Shown here: piece after piece, positions 24,735 to 33,632 of the stretch
Numbering within the stretch: the first letter of the stretch is position 1
Layout of the letters: each line of letters opens with the position of its first letter
Assembly: GCA_017466695.1 (NCBI GenBank)
Contig: JAFTTR010000022.1
Coordinates: 62,001-126,000 of the forward strand
DNA from: Alphaproteobacteria bacterium
Lineage (GTDB): Bacteria > Pseudomonadota > Alphaproteobacteria > CAAHEQ01 > UBA3637
DNA length: 64,000 nt
Direction: 5' to 3'
Program-made: the position numbers and the translations under genes
Notes under the pieces: generated by a model
Told to the model about the DNA's origin: nothing
Database searches by the model: none
What the model saw: only the letters and a program-made list of their open reading frames with translations

Positions 24735-25865
24735 ATGTCAGTTGGTCTTGGCGCATATTATTTAAGAAAAGCACTTGAGTTAGGAGATGTGGAGCTTTTA
24801 AAAGAGGTATTATCTCCCTTTTTGTCCGAAAAGCCTGTTGCAACAAAGAAAATTAAACAAAATGAGGTTATTTCATCAGAAGATTTAATAGGTGTTCTTT
24901 TGCATCCGGTTCCTGGGGAATTGCTTTTAAAAGCAGCAAGAAATAATAATTCTGAAATGCTTGATGTTTTGATGAAAGGAATTAACAGGGCTGTTAAAGA
25001 TCCTGAACTCAATCATCGAATTTATCGATATGGGATTCATCCTTTTGAAGTAGAGGGGGATGCTAAAACCGTTCAACGTTTTATTGATAACGGATTTCAA
25101 CCGGCTGCTGAAGAAATTGATTGCACCTTATTTCGCAATTATAAACCGAATGTTTTGCAAGTTTATTTGGATAATGGTGCCGTTGAAAGATCAAATCCTT
25201 GCCAAATAGCGCGCAGTTGGATGGCTGGGGTCACAAGGTTTAATGTGCCAAAGAAAGAACGGCAAGATATTTTAAATAATTTGATTTCTCATGGAATGGA
25301 TATCAAAAATGAATATATTTTACATTCAACGTTAGATCCTCAGCTCGATTGGAAAAAAGAAGCTTTTCAAGAATTGATTGAGGCTGGGGCTCCAATTGAA
25401 ACGGAACGCTCATCTATTGACCCATTGATGGCGGCATTAAGTCAAAATAATTTAGTGGCAGCTGAAGTTTTGATTGATAAAACACCGGCTGAAAAATTGC
25501 ATAAGCCGAATATGTATGGGGTAACACCCATGATGATTATTGCATCTAATCCGCATTATCTCTCTGTTAACTTATTGGAAAAGCTGGTTCAAAAAGGAGC
25601 AGATGTGAACGCTGTTGATAACGAAGGAAGAAATGCGTTGATGTATGTGCGGGATAATAAAACGGCTGAAGCCTTAATTAAAATGGGGGCTAATGTTTTC
25701 CAAAAAGATAAACGAGGCAGATCTGTTGTTGATGTAATTGCCTCTCAACGGGCACATTATGGCGGTTGGGGTTCTATATCAGCGTCTGAAGCTGTTCAAG
25801 CACATATTGACGCAATAAAATCGTCTCGTTCAAAACCATTTGATAAATCGACTTCAAGAGATTAG
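24735..25865 (+). CDS. Ankyrin-repeat protein
   Basis: A 376-residue cytoplasmic-looking protein of degenerate ankyrin repeats. Clear repeats lie toward the C-terminus: YGVTPMMIIASNPHYLSVNLLEKLVQKGADVNAVDNEGRNALMYVRDNKTAEALIKMGANVFQKDKRGRSVVDVI. Earlier ones are weaker (ALELGDVELLKEVL near residue 10, LLKAARNNNSEMLDVLMKG near 60). There is no signal peptide or membrane helix. Such proteins bind other proteins and are common among effectors of host-associated bacteria; the type IV secretion operon makes that worth testing, but there is no direct evidence. The start follows GGAGGGG. It sits between two copies of the tRNA-linked repeat. Confidence 0.9.
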   Translation: MSVGLGAYYLRKALELGDVELLKEVLSPFLSEKPVATKKIKQNEVISSEDLIGVLLHPVPGELLLKAARNNNSEMLDVLMKGINRAVKDPELNHRIYRYGIHPFEVEGDAKTVQRFIDNGFQPAAEEIDCTLFRNYKPNVLQVYLDNGAVERSNPCQIARSWMAGVTRFNVPKKERQDILNNLISHGMDIKNEYILHSTLDPQLDWKKEAFQELIEAGAPIETERSSIDPLMAALSQNNLVAAEVLIDKTPAEKLHKPNMYGVTPMMIIASNPHYLSVNLLEKLVQKGADVNAVDNEGRNALMYVRDNKTAEALIKMGANVFQKDKRGRSVVDVIASQRAHYGGWGSISASEAVQAHIDAIKSSRSKPFDKSTSRD

Positions 25866-25882
25866 ATTTTGCTGAAATCATG

Positions 25883-25916
25883 AAAAAAAGAGAGCCTGAA
25901 CAACTCTCTTTTTTTG
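25883..25916 (+). terminator. Terminator after the ankyrin gene
   Basis: Stem AAAAAAAGAGAG / CTCTCTTTTTTT with a 9-base loop, 17 bases after the stop. Confidence 0.85.
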
Positions 25917-25920
25917 TAAA

Positions 25921-26070
25921 GAAAAAACCACCGGCTAGGCCGGCGGGTTCCTTTTGGCGCACTTGGCGAGATAGCTCGGAATTAAAATTCCTCGTCCTGA
26001 CGGACCACCTTCGGTGTCGTTCGCAATGCTCACCGAACTTCACTTCGTGAGTTCTTACCTCGCTGCACAC
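25921..26070 (-). repeat. Structured repeat, copy B (hairpin plus core)
   Basis: Hairpin 25925-25951 (AACCACCGGC / GCCGGCGGGTT) followed by the 113-base core 25958-26070, which is about 96% identical to copy A. The 18 bases TGGCGCACTTGGCGAGAT at 25955-25972 are an exact direct copy of the tRNA-Arg 3' end at 26101-26118. On the minus strand the element follows the tRNA-Arg terminator and ends in ...GTGCGCCA like the tRNA itself. Confidence 0.75.
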
Positions 26071-26100
26071 AAAAAAAACCACCTTGTTAGGTGGATTTTT
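26071..26100 (-). terminator. Terminator of tRNA-Arg
   Basis: On the minus strand, stem TCCACC / GGTGG with a short loop and eight T, immediately after the tRNA. Confidence 0.88.
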
Positions 26101-26177
26101 TGGCGCACTTGGCGAGATTCGAACTCACGACCCTTGCCTTCGGAGGGCAATACTCTATCCAGCTGAGCTACAAGTGC
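26101..26177 (-). tRNA. tRNA-Arg (anticodon CCG)
   Basis: 77 bases with encoded CCA. Acceptor stem GCACTTG / CAAGTGC, anticodon stem TTGCC / GGCAA around CTCCGAA, T-loop GTTCGAATC. Reads the CGG codon. Confidence 0.97.
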
Positions 26178-26217
26178 ATGCTTATTTTATACGATATTTT
26201 GGTATAAAAAGCAAGTT

Positions 26218-27483
26218 TTATTGATTCATGCTTTCGAAAAACTCGGCGTTATTCTTTGTTTGACGTAATTTTTCCATCAAGAATTCCATGGAATCTGTAA
26301 CGCCCATTGGCATTAAAATTCGGCGTAAAATCCAAACTTTTGGTAATTTATTTTTATCAACCAATAAGTCTTCGTTTCTTGTACCAGATTTGATGATGTC
26401 AATAGCTGGGAAGATGCGTTTGTCGGAGACTTTTCTATCTAAAATAATTTCGGAGTTACCAGTTCCTTTAAATTCTTCAAAAATAACTTCATCCATTCGA
26501 GAGCCTGTTTCGATTAATGCTGTTCCAAAGATGGTTAAAGACCCTCCTTCTTCAACATTTCTCGCCGCACCAAAGAAACGTTTTGGTTTTTGAAGCGCAT
26601 TTGCATCAACACCACCGGTTAAAACTTTCCCCGAGCTTGGAATAACCGTGTTGTAGGCTCTGGATAAACGAGTGATAGAATCAAGTAAAATAATGACATC
26701 TTTTTTGTGTTCAACAAGACGTTTTGCTTTTTCAATCACCATCTCAGCAACTTGAACATGACGGACAGCTGGCTCATCAAAAGTGGAGCTGATAACTTCT
26801 CCTTTGATAGATCTGATCATGTCGGTCACTTCTTCAGGTCTTTCATCAATGAGTAAAACAATGAGATGAGCTTCAGGATGATTTTTTTCAATTGAATGAG
26901 CAATATTTTTAAGCATAACTGTTTTACCCGTGCGAGGAGGAGCAACGATTAAACACCGTTGGCCTTTCCCTTGAGGACAAACAAGGTCAATAATCCGAGG
27001 GGTTAAATCTTTGTTTTTTTCAGGTTGTGAATCTTCATATTCCATCACAATTGGTTGATTTGGATAAAGTGGTGTTAAGTCATCAAAATTGACACGATAG
27101 CGCAAATCTTCAGGATCTTCAAAATTCACGGTGTTTATTTTTGTTAAAGAGAAATATTTTTCCCCATTTTTGGGAGCTGTGATTTCTCCTTTAATAGTAT
27201 CACCTGTTCTTAAACCCCATTTTTTAATATGGCTAGGTGCCACATAAATATCATCTGGTCCAGCAAGATAATTAGCTTCGGCTGAACGCAAAAAACCAAA
27301 GCCGTCTTGCATAACTTCTAATACACCTTCACCAAAAAGAGTTGCCTCTGATTCAGATAATTTTCTTAAAATAGCGTACATTAAATCTTGCGTTCTAAGA
27401 GAAGTAGCGTTGTCGACTTCTAATTCTTCTGCGTAAACTAATAACTCGGCAGGAGTTTTTTTCTTTAAATCATTGAGTTGCAT
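26218..27483 (-). CDS. rho: Transcription termination factor Rho
   Basis: A 421-residue Rho hexameric RNA helicase. The N-terminal helical domain ([21 protein letters not shown]), the RNA-binding cold-shock-like domain ([26 protein letters not shown]), Walker [17 protein letters not shown], Walker [17 protein letters not shown] and the Q/R-loop [23 protein letters not shown]-type region are all present. Length is normal, with no insertion between the domains. It terminates untranslated transcripts. The gene stands alone, with no ribosome site stronger than ATAAGGTTC. Confidence 0.98.
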   Translation of the reverse strand: MQLNDLKKKTPAELLVYAEELEVDNATSLRTQDLMYAILRKLSESEATLFGEGVLEVMQDGFGFLRSAEANYLAGPDDIYVAPSHIKKWGLRTGDTIKGEITAPKNGEKYFSLTKINTVNFEDPEDLRYRVNFDDLTPLYPNQPIVMEYEDSQPEKNKDLTPRIIDLVCPQGKGQRCLIVAPPRTGKTVMLKNIAHSIEKNHPEAHLIVLLIDERPEEVTDMIRSIKGEVISSTFDEPAVRHVQVAEMVIEKAKRLVEHKKDVIILLDSITRLSRAYNTVIPSSGKVLTGGVDANALQKPKRFFGAARNVEEGGSLTIFGTALIETGSRMDEVIFEEFKGTGNSEIILDRKVSDKRIFPAIDIIKSGTRNEDLLVDKNKLPKVWILRRILMPMGVTDSMEFLMEKLRQTKNNAEFFESMNQ

Positions 27484-27670
27484 GCGAACCTTATATAAAA
27501 AAATGGGAAATAAAATTAGGATAATATAAAATTGGCGTGATAAATAAATGCCAATGAAACTATTTTTATAATATACAAAAAACTTCCTTTTGTCAATAAA
27601 AAAATATCTGGACTTTAAGAAGGCTTTGTGAGAAAATGACTTGGAGAAGATAAAAAAATAAGGATGGGTT

Positions 27671-28807
27671 ATGGAACTTTGCGAATATCAAAATAAACGT
27701 TTGTTGCGTGAAAATAAAATTCCAGTATTAAAAGGAAATGTCGCATATACGGTTGAAGAAGCTGTGGAAATTGCCAAAGGGATGTCTTGTAAAAGTTGGC
27801 GTTTACATGTTCAATTACCATTGGGTGAAAAAATTGAGAAATATCTTCCTGAAATACAAGGTTCCTTGGATGCGTATTCGATTGAAGAAGTTGAATCTTT
27901 GGTGAAACGACTGTTTGAAAGTAAGGTGTTAACCAGTAGGGGAATGTATTATCCCGTTCAACGAATTTATGTTGAAGAATTGTGCAAAATTGAAGAAAAA
28001 ATTTCTCTATCTATGCGTGTTGATACACAAACCCAAAAGATGCTTGTGTGTATTAAATCGAAGAAAAAAACATCAGAGTGTGAGTTACCAGTTGGAAAAC
28101 CAAGCGTATTATTTTGGTGCCGTATTTTGAAGATGTTTCACTTTAAAAATGTGCAAGAAGCTTTAATGCTCCCTATATTAAAACAAATGTATGCTTTTTT
28201 TGTGAAATATAATGTTTTAGCAATTGAGTTTAATCCTTTGGTATTAACTTCAAAAGGGAAATGGGTCGTTTTAGATAGTCGAATTATTTTTGATGATGAA
28301 GCGCTATTTCGCTTTCCAGAAATTGCCAAAATGCGTGAAATTCCATTAGGGTTAGAACGACAAGAAAAAGCACGTGTTTATAACTTTAGATATGTTCCTT
28401 TTGAGGGGAATATCGCTTGCCTAGTGAATGGCTCTGGTTTAGGAGCGGCAACAATTGATTTATTGGTTAAAAAAGGGGGGAATCCTGCGTGTTTGTTAGA
28501 TGTGGGAACTGAACCGACAAAAGAATCTGTTTTTCAAGCATTAAAACTAGCGCTTAGTGAACCAAATGTGGAAGGTGTTTTTGTGAATATTTTTGGGGGT
28601 ATTACTAGGTGTGATGTAATCGCTGATGGGTTAATAGCTGCTTCACAAGAAATTTCTGTAGGAATGCCTTTGGTCGTTCGAATGGATGGGACAAATGCTC
28701 AAGTTGGGTCTCGTTTGTTATTTGATTCACATTTACCCCTTGTTGTAATGAAAGATTTGGATGAGGCAGCAGATATGGTTATTCGCCAAGTGGAGGAGTT
28801 GTTGTAA
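27671..28807 (+). CDS. Degenerate succinyl-CoA synthetase beta-like protein
   Basis: A 378-residue SucC homologue. Retained: the start [65 protein letters not shown] and [19 protein letters not shown], so the CoA-ligase/subunit-interface domain looks intact. Lost: the ATP-grasp site. The normal VVKCQVHAGGRGKAGG is replaced by [12 protein letters not shown] (the nucleotide Lys becomes His and the Gly loop is gone), and the later FMASTEGGVEIE strand is also not recognisable. The protein may therefore not bind ATP normally. It overlaps its sucD-like partner by one base. It may be a non-catalytic paralogue or have another substrate; a conventional sucCD may exist elsewhere. Confidence 0.85.
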   Translation: MELCEYQNKRLLRENKIPVLKGNVAYTVEEAVEIAKGMSCKSWRLHVQLPLGEKIEKYLPEIQGSLDAYSIEEVESLVKRLFESKVLTSRGMYYPVQRIYVEELCKIEEKISLSMRVDTQTQKMLVCIKSKKKTSECELPVGKPSVLFWCRILKMFHFKNVQEALMLPILKQMYAFFVKYNVLAIEFNPLVLTSKGKWVVLDSRIIFDDEALFRFPEIAKMREIPLGLERQEKARVYNFRYVPFEGNIACLVNGSGLGAATIDLLVKKGGNPACLLDVGTEPTKESVFQALKLALSEPNVEGVFVNIFGGITRCDVIADGLIAASQEISVGMPLVVRMDGTNAQVGSRLLFDSHLPLVVMKDLDEAADMVIRQVEELL

Positions 28808-29703
28808 TGTTTAAATTTCCTAACAAAAGTACACCTGTCTTGTATCAAGGAATTACTTCCTCTTCGGCTGCAATTCATATTGAAAAAGCGATTTTGTATG
28901 GCACAAATATTGTAGCTGGTGTTAGCAAAGATAAATCTGTTACAATGTTTCAAAATATTCCTGTTTTTCAAACTGTTAAAGAGGCAGTTCGAAAAACAAA
29001 ACCTCAAATGAGTGTGATTTTTTCAAGTCCTCAACGAGTTTTGCAAGATTTTGAAGAAGCTGCAAAAGCGCATATTCCTGTTATTGTTTGCCCCGTTAAT
29101 CATGTGCCTTATCAAGATGTATTAAAAATGAAACAGCTTGCTCAAAAATATAAAGTTCAACTTGTTGGACCTTCAGCACCTGGAATAGTAACCGTTGGCG
29201 AGTGTTTGGCAGGGACCGTGCCAGCACATTTATTTCCTAAAGGAAGTGTGGGTATTGTTTCAAGATCTAGCTCGTTAACTTATGAAGCCGTACAACAATT
29301 ATCCAAGGTTAATTTAGGGGTTTCTTCTTGTGCAGCTATTGGATCGGCTGCTATTATTGGATCATCACTTGTTCCTTTTGTTGAAGCTTTTTTAAAAGAT
29401 ACAAAAACAAATGTTATTTTGTTAATAGGAAAAGCAAGTGGTGAATTTGAGTATGAACTTATTGATTATTTGAAAAAGAAAAAAAATCATAAAAAAATCG
29501 CAGTTTATATTCCAGGTCAACATATTGTTCGAGAGGAAAAAACACCAGTTATTGGAGTTAAAGTTGAAGAAAATGCCTTACAATTAAAAGAAAAGGCGTT
29601 GGAAAAAGTGGGTATAACAGTTATTCATTCTGCAACTGAAATTGGTTCACAAGTTTTAAAAATGCTTTTGGCTGAAAATGAGGAAAAATATGAATCTAAA
29701 TGA
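28807..29703 (+). CDS. Degenerate succinyl-CoA synthetase alpha-like protein
   Basis: A 298-residue SucD homologue with a Rossmann CoA-binding domain and a ligase domain: GIVTVGECLAGTVPAHLFPKGSVGIVSRSSSLTYEAV aligns well with the family. Key catalytic residues are missing. The phosphohistidine loop (R-M-G-H-A-G-A-I in the E. coli enzyme) is replaced by residues about 237-252, which lack an aligned His. The supporting Glu (M-I-G-E-I-G-G) is Lys in LLIGKASG (residue 209). The conserved GPNCPG is GPSAPG. So ordinary phosphoryl transfer is unlikely. It overlaps the ChpT-like gene by 14 bases, so the three genes are one unit. Confidence 0.85.
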   Translation: MFKFPNKSTPVLYQGITSSSAAIHIEKAILYGTNIVAGVSKDKSVTMFQNIPVFQTVKEAVRKTKPQMSVIFSSPQRVLQDFEEAAKAHIPVIVCPVNHVPYQDVLKMKQLAQKYKVQLVGPSAPGIVTVGECLAGTVPAHLFPKGSVGIVSRSSSLTYEAVQQLSKVNLGVSSCAAIGSAAIIGSSLVPFVEAFLKDTKTNVILLIGKASGEFEYELIDYLKKKKNHKKIAVYIPGQHIVREEKTPVIGVKVEENALQLKEKALEKVGITVIHSATEIGSQVLKMLLAENEEKYESK

Positions 29704-30232
29704 GATTTTTGTTACCAAAATGTGCCATGATTTAGCAGGGAGTATCGGTGTTTTAGATAATACCACTGAACTTTTAAAAATGGATTCTTCTTTTGTTGAA
29801 GAAGGAACTGATTTGTTAAAACAGTCAACAGGTGTTTTGGTCGCAAGATTGAGGTTGTATCGGGCTCTTTTAGGTTTAAATTCTCCCATCACATTAGATA
29901 TTGCTTTAAAGTATTTAGATACTCTGCCAATGCCAATTTCATTAATGGGTCAAGTGCAAAAAAAAGAACATTTGATTTTTGTTTTAATGGCTTCTGAGAT
30001 TTTGGTGCGAGGGGGAAGTGTCGAACTGGGTGAAAATAATTTTGTCTGCTCAGGAAAAAGCTTATTTTTAGATGAAACAAAAAAGAAAATTTTACTTGAA
30101 AATGAGCAAAATGAAAAACCTCAATATGCTGTTGTTTTGTGGTTGCAAGATTGGATGAAAAAAAACAATTTGAAAGTTGAAATTTTTCAAAATGAAGAAG
30201 CGCTTTCAATGAGATTTTTATCTGTTATTTAA
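29690..30232 (+). CDS. chpT: Histidine phosphotransferase, ChpT-like
   Basis: A 180-residue protein of the alphaproteobacterial histidine phosphotransferase family. The phosphoacceptor motif TKMCHDLAGSIGVLDN (His13) is followed by a helical hairpin for dimerisation, then a degenerate histidine-kinase-like ATPase domain (residues 75-180) that has lost the nucleotide motifs. ChpT passes phosphate from the hybrid kinase CckA to CtrA and CpdR in the cell-cycle circuit of Alphaproteobacteria. The start at 29690 follows GAGGA and lies inside the end of the sucD-like gene. Coupling of chpT to sucCD-like genes is not something I recognise from model species. Confidence 0.8.
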   Translation: MNLNEIFVTKMCHDLAGSIGVLDNTTELLKMDSSFVEEGTDLLKQSTGVLVARLRLYRALLGLNSPITLDIALKYLDTLPMPISLMGQVQKKEHLIFVLMASEILVRGGSVELGENNFVCSGKSLFLDETKKKILLENEQNEKPQYAVVLWLQDWMKKNNLKVEIFQNEEALSMRFLSVI

Positions 30233-30260
30233 TATATAAATTGTTTTTTTGATATTTTGC

Positions 30261-30289
30261 TTGATTTTTTAGCGTTTTTTTGGCATAAT
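30261..30289 (+). promoter_or_regulatory. Likely promoter of ileS
   Basis: TTGATT (30261-30266), 17-base spacer, CATAAT (30284-30289), about 55 bases ahead of the ileS start. Confidence 0.5.
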
Positions 30290-30343
30290 CTGGCTTTGTA
30301 AAAGTTTTGAAAATAATTTTTTGCGTAAGGTAAGGAAAAAAAT

Positions 30344-33300
30344 ATGTCTCAACAAAAGTATTATCCACAGTTAAATTCTAAAATTAGTTTTCCAGAAATG
30401 GAAAAAGAAATGATCGCTTATTGGGAAGAGCAAAAGATATTTCAAAAATCTATTGAGATTAGAAAAGAAGCTGAAGAATTTGTGTTTTATGATGGCCCTC
30501 CATTTGCAAATGGGTTGCCTCATTATGGACATATTATGATTTCTTACGTTAAAGATACAATCGCTCGTTTTCAAACAATGAATGGAAAACGTGTCGAACG
30601 CCGTTTGGGTTGGGACTGTCATGGTCTTCCAGCTGAGATGGCTGCTGAAAAAGAATTGAATGTTTCAGGACATAAAGCTATTGAAGAATATGGTATTCAA
30701 AAATTTAATGATTTTTGCCGTACAAATGTTTTGAAATATTCAACAATTTGGACTGATATGTTCAAACGTATTGGTCGTTGGGTTGATTTTGATAATGATT
30801 ATAAAACTATGGATTTATCCTTTATGGAATCAATTATTTATAACTTTAAACAGTTGTATGATAAAGGGTTGGTTTATGAAGATTATCGTGTGCAACCTTA
30901 TTCTTGGTGTGCCCAAACACCTGTTTCAAATTTTGAAGTTAATTTGGGTTATAAAGATAAAACAGATACAGCCATTACTGTTTTGTTTAAATTGGAAAAT
31001 GGTCTGAATGTTCTTGTGTGGACAACAACCCCTTGGACGCTTCCTTCAAACCTAATGCTGGCAGTTGGAGCAGATATCGATTATGCAATTATGCAAGAAG
31101 GGGAACAAAAATATATTTTGGCAGAAGCTTTGTTGCCAAGGTATAAACAACAGTTGCAACACGCTGAACAAGTTGGAAAAATGAAAGGTTCCGAACTTGT
31201 TGGACTTTCTTATGAACCAATGTTCCCTTATTTTAAATCATTAAAAGAGAGTGGTTGTTTTAAAGTTTTATCTGGTGAATTTGTGTCTGTGGAAGATGGT
31301 ACGGGCGTTGTTCATATTGCTCCTGGATTTGGGCAAGACGACTTTGATGTTTGTCGTGCATTAAATTCAGAATTCCCAGTTGTTTGTCCTGTAGATGAAG
31401 CTGGGTGCTTCACAGCAGAAGTTCCTGATTATCAAGGACAGCAAGTTTTTGACACAAATGAAGCCATTATGACTTGGTTGAAAGAAAATCGTCTCTTGGT
31501 GAAAAAAGAACAAATCACACACAGTTATCCCTACTGCTGGCGGACTGATACACCACTTATTTATAAAGCAATGAGTGGATGGTTTGTGAAGGTTTCAGAT
31601 TTTAGAGATGAAATGGTAGCCTTGAATGAACAAATCACCTGGACTCCTGATCATTTAAAACAAGGTCGTTTTGGAAAATGGCTCGAAGGGGCAAGGGATT
31701 GGTCAATTTCAAGAAATCGTTTTTGGGGAACGCCAATTCCTGTATGGAAATCTGATAATCCAGAATTCCCTCGTATTGATGTTTTTGGTTCAATCGCTGA
31801 AATTAAAGAAAAAACAGGTATTGAAGTTTCTGATTTACACCGTCCAATTATTGATGATGTTGTTTACAAGAATCCAGATGACCCATCTGGGAAGACGATG
31901 ATGCGTCGTGTGACAGATGTTTTTGATTGCTGGTTTGAATCTGGATCAATGCCAGAAGGTCAACTTCACTATCCATTTGAAAACAAAGCTAGGTTTGAAA
32001 ACCATTTCCCTGCTGATTTTATTGTTGAAGCCATTGATCAGACACGTGGTTGGTTCTATACTTTGCATGTTTTAGGAACAGCACTTCATCACAAACCGGC
32101 GTATAAAAATTGTTTATGTACGGGACTTATTATGGCTGAAGGTGGTGTAAAGCTTTCTAAAAAATTGAAAAACTACCCAGATCCATATATTGTTCTTGAT
32201 TCAATGGGGGCTGATGCACTTCGTTGGTTCTTGATTTCCTCTCCTGTTATTAAAGGGGGAAATGTTATGATTGACCAAGAAGGTAAGGAAGTGTCAAAAG
32301 CTGCTCGTAAAGCGTTAATGCCTTTATGGAATGCATTTTATTTCTTCTGTCTTTATGCAAATGCTGAAGGAATTAAAGCAACGAAAACTGTTGGATCAAA
32401 AGATGTTTTGGATAAATACATTTTATCTAAATTAAAAGTGTTAACAGAAGATGTCAAAACAGCAATGCAAGCCTATGATATTAATCAAGCTTGTGCGCTT
32501 TGCTCAGAATTTTTAGATATTTTGAACAACTGGTATATTCGTCGTTCTCGCACACGTTTTTGGGATGGTACAGATTTGGAAGCCTTTAATGTCCTTTACA
32601 CAGTTTTGATTACTGTGGCTAAGGTAATGGCTCCATTAATGCCAATGTTAAGTGAATATGTATATCGTAGTTTAACAGGCAAGGAATCTGTTCATTTAAG
32701 AACATATCCAGATGTGAGTGCTTTAACACTTGATACAGAATTGATGGAAAAAATGGATATGGTTCGTGCTATTTCTTCAACAGCAAAAGCTATTCGTGAA
32801 GAACATAGATTGCGTAACCGTTTACCATTGCGTTCAATGACGTTGGCTGGTGCAAGTGTTGAAAAACTTTATGAGTTTGCTGAAGTTTTGAAAGAAGAAG
32901 TGAATGTGAAAGAAATTATCTTTAAAACAGATATTAAAGAAGTTGCTAATACATTCCTCTATTTAAAAACACCATTAATCGGGAAACGTTTAGGCCGATT
33001 TATGAAAGATATTATGGCAGAATCAAAAGGAACCAATTGGGTTAAAAATGAAGATGGTACGCTTTCAATTGCTGGCCAAATATTAACAGCAGATGAATTT
33101 GAATTACGTCTTGTGTTAAAAGAAGGATTGCAAGGACAAGCTCTTCCTGATAATACAGCTGTTGTTCAATTGGATGTTGAAATTGTCCCAGAGCTTGAAA
33201 AAGAAGGTATCGCTCGAGATTTTGTTCGTATGATTCAATCTTTACGTAAAGAGAAAGGATTTGATGTTTCTGATCGTATTATGCTTTCATATGAAACAGC

Positions 33301-33451
33301 TTCTTCATTGGTAAAAGAAGCAATTATTGAGCATGAAACATATATTAAAGACCAAGTCCTTGCGATTGAAATTAAACCAAGTTCTGGTAGTTTGTATAAA
33401 ATGGAAGAATTGGGTGATTCCTCAATTTCATTTGATGTAAGTAAAAATTAA
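30344..33451 (+). CDS. ileS: Isoleucyl-tRNA synthetase
   Basis: A 1035-residue class Ia synthetase charging tRNA-Ile. The HIGH-type motif reads GLPHYGHIM near residue 53, and the KMSKS-type motif reads VKLSKKLKNYPDP near residue 600. The connective editing domain with TTTPWTLPSNLML is intact, as is the anticodon domain (LDILNNWYIRRSRTRFW). The length, the HYGH/KLSKK wording and the lack of a C-terminal zinc site fit the type 2, eukaryote-like IleS seen in some Alphaproteobacteria, which is typically less sensitive to mupirocin. Monocistronic, with its own promoter and a strong terminator. Confidence 0.97.
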   Translation: MSQQKYYPQLNSKISFPEMEKEMIAYWEEQKIFQKSIEIRKEAEEFVFYDGPPFANGLPHYGHIMISYVKDTIARFQTMNGKRVERRLGWDCHGLPAEMAAEKELNVSGHKAIEEYGIQKFNDFCRTNVLKYSTIWTDMFKRIGRWVDFDNDYKTMDLSFMESIIYNFKQLYDKGLVYEDYRVQPYSWCAQTPVSNFEVNLGYKDKTDTAITVLFKLENGLNVLVWTTTPWTLPSNLMLAVGADIDYAIMQEGEQKYILAEALLPRYKQQLQHAEQVGKMKGSELVGLSYEPMFPYFKSLKESGCFKVLSGEFVSVEDGTGVVHIAPGFGQDDFDVCRALNSEFPVVCPVDEAGCFTAEVPDYQGQQVFDTNEAIMTWLKENRLLVKKEQITHSYPYCWRTDTPLIYKAMSGWFVKVSDFRDEMVALNEQITWTPDHLKQGRFGKWLEGARDWSISRNRFWGTPIPVWKSDNPEFPRIDVFGSIAEIKEKTGIEVSDLHRPIIDDVVYKNPDDPSGKTMMRRVTDVFDCWFESGSMPEGQLHYPFENKARFENHFPADFIVEAIDQTRGWFYTLHVLGTALHHKPAYKNCLCTGLIMAEGGVKLSKKLKNYPDPYIVLDSMGADALRWFLISSPVIKGGNVMIDQEGKEVSKAARKALMPLWNAFYFFCLYANAEGIKATKTVGSKDVLDKYILSKLKVLTEDVKTAMQAYDINQACALCSEFLDILNNWYIRRSRTRFWDGTDLEAFNVLYTVLITVAKVMAPLMPMLSEYVYRSLTGKESVHLRTYPDVSALTLDTELMEKMDMVRAISSTAKAIREEHRLRNRLPLRSMTLAGASVEKLYEFAEVLKEEVNVKEIIFKTDIKEVANTFLYLKTPLIGKRLGRFMKDIMAESKGTNWVKNEDGTLSIAGQILTADEFELRLVLKEGLQGQALPDNTAVVQLDVEIVPELEKEGIARDFVRMIQSLRKEKGFDVSDRIMLSYETASSLVKEAIIEHETYIKDQVLAIEIKPSSGSLYKMEELGDSSISFDVSKN

Positions 33452-33462
33452 TATATAACAAT

Positions 33463-33501
33463 AAAAAAAGCCATTTCTTGAAAAAGAAGTGGCTTTTTTT
33501 T
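33463..33501 (+). terminator. Terminator after ileS
   Basis: Long stem AAAAAAGCCATTTCTT / AAGAAGTGGCTTTTTT with a short GAAA-type loop, then T run. Confidence 0.92.
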
Positions 33502-33572
33502 ATTATAGATAAGGGATACTTGTACAATAACTTTTTCGCACAAGTAAGGGTGTGGTGTAAAAAGTTTTTTGA

Positions 33573-33601
33573 TTGAAAAAATGCTTAAAAAGTTGTATAA
33601 T
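33573..33601 (+). promoter_or_regulatory. Promoter of the rlmB / mTERF-like operon
   Basis: TTGAAA (33573-33578), 17-base spacer, consensus TATAAT (33596-33601), about 30 bases before the rlmB start. Confidence 0.65.
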
Positions 33602-33632
33602 TCCAATAGTTTTTACATGTAAGGAATTAAGT

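Noticed and set aside
25955-26118. Prophage or integrative element bounded by att sites at tRNA-Arg
   Set aside because: The 18-base direct copies are only 146 bases apart, and no integrase or phage gene lies between or near.
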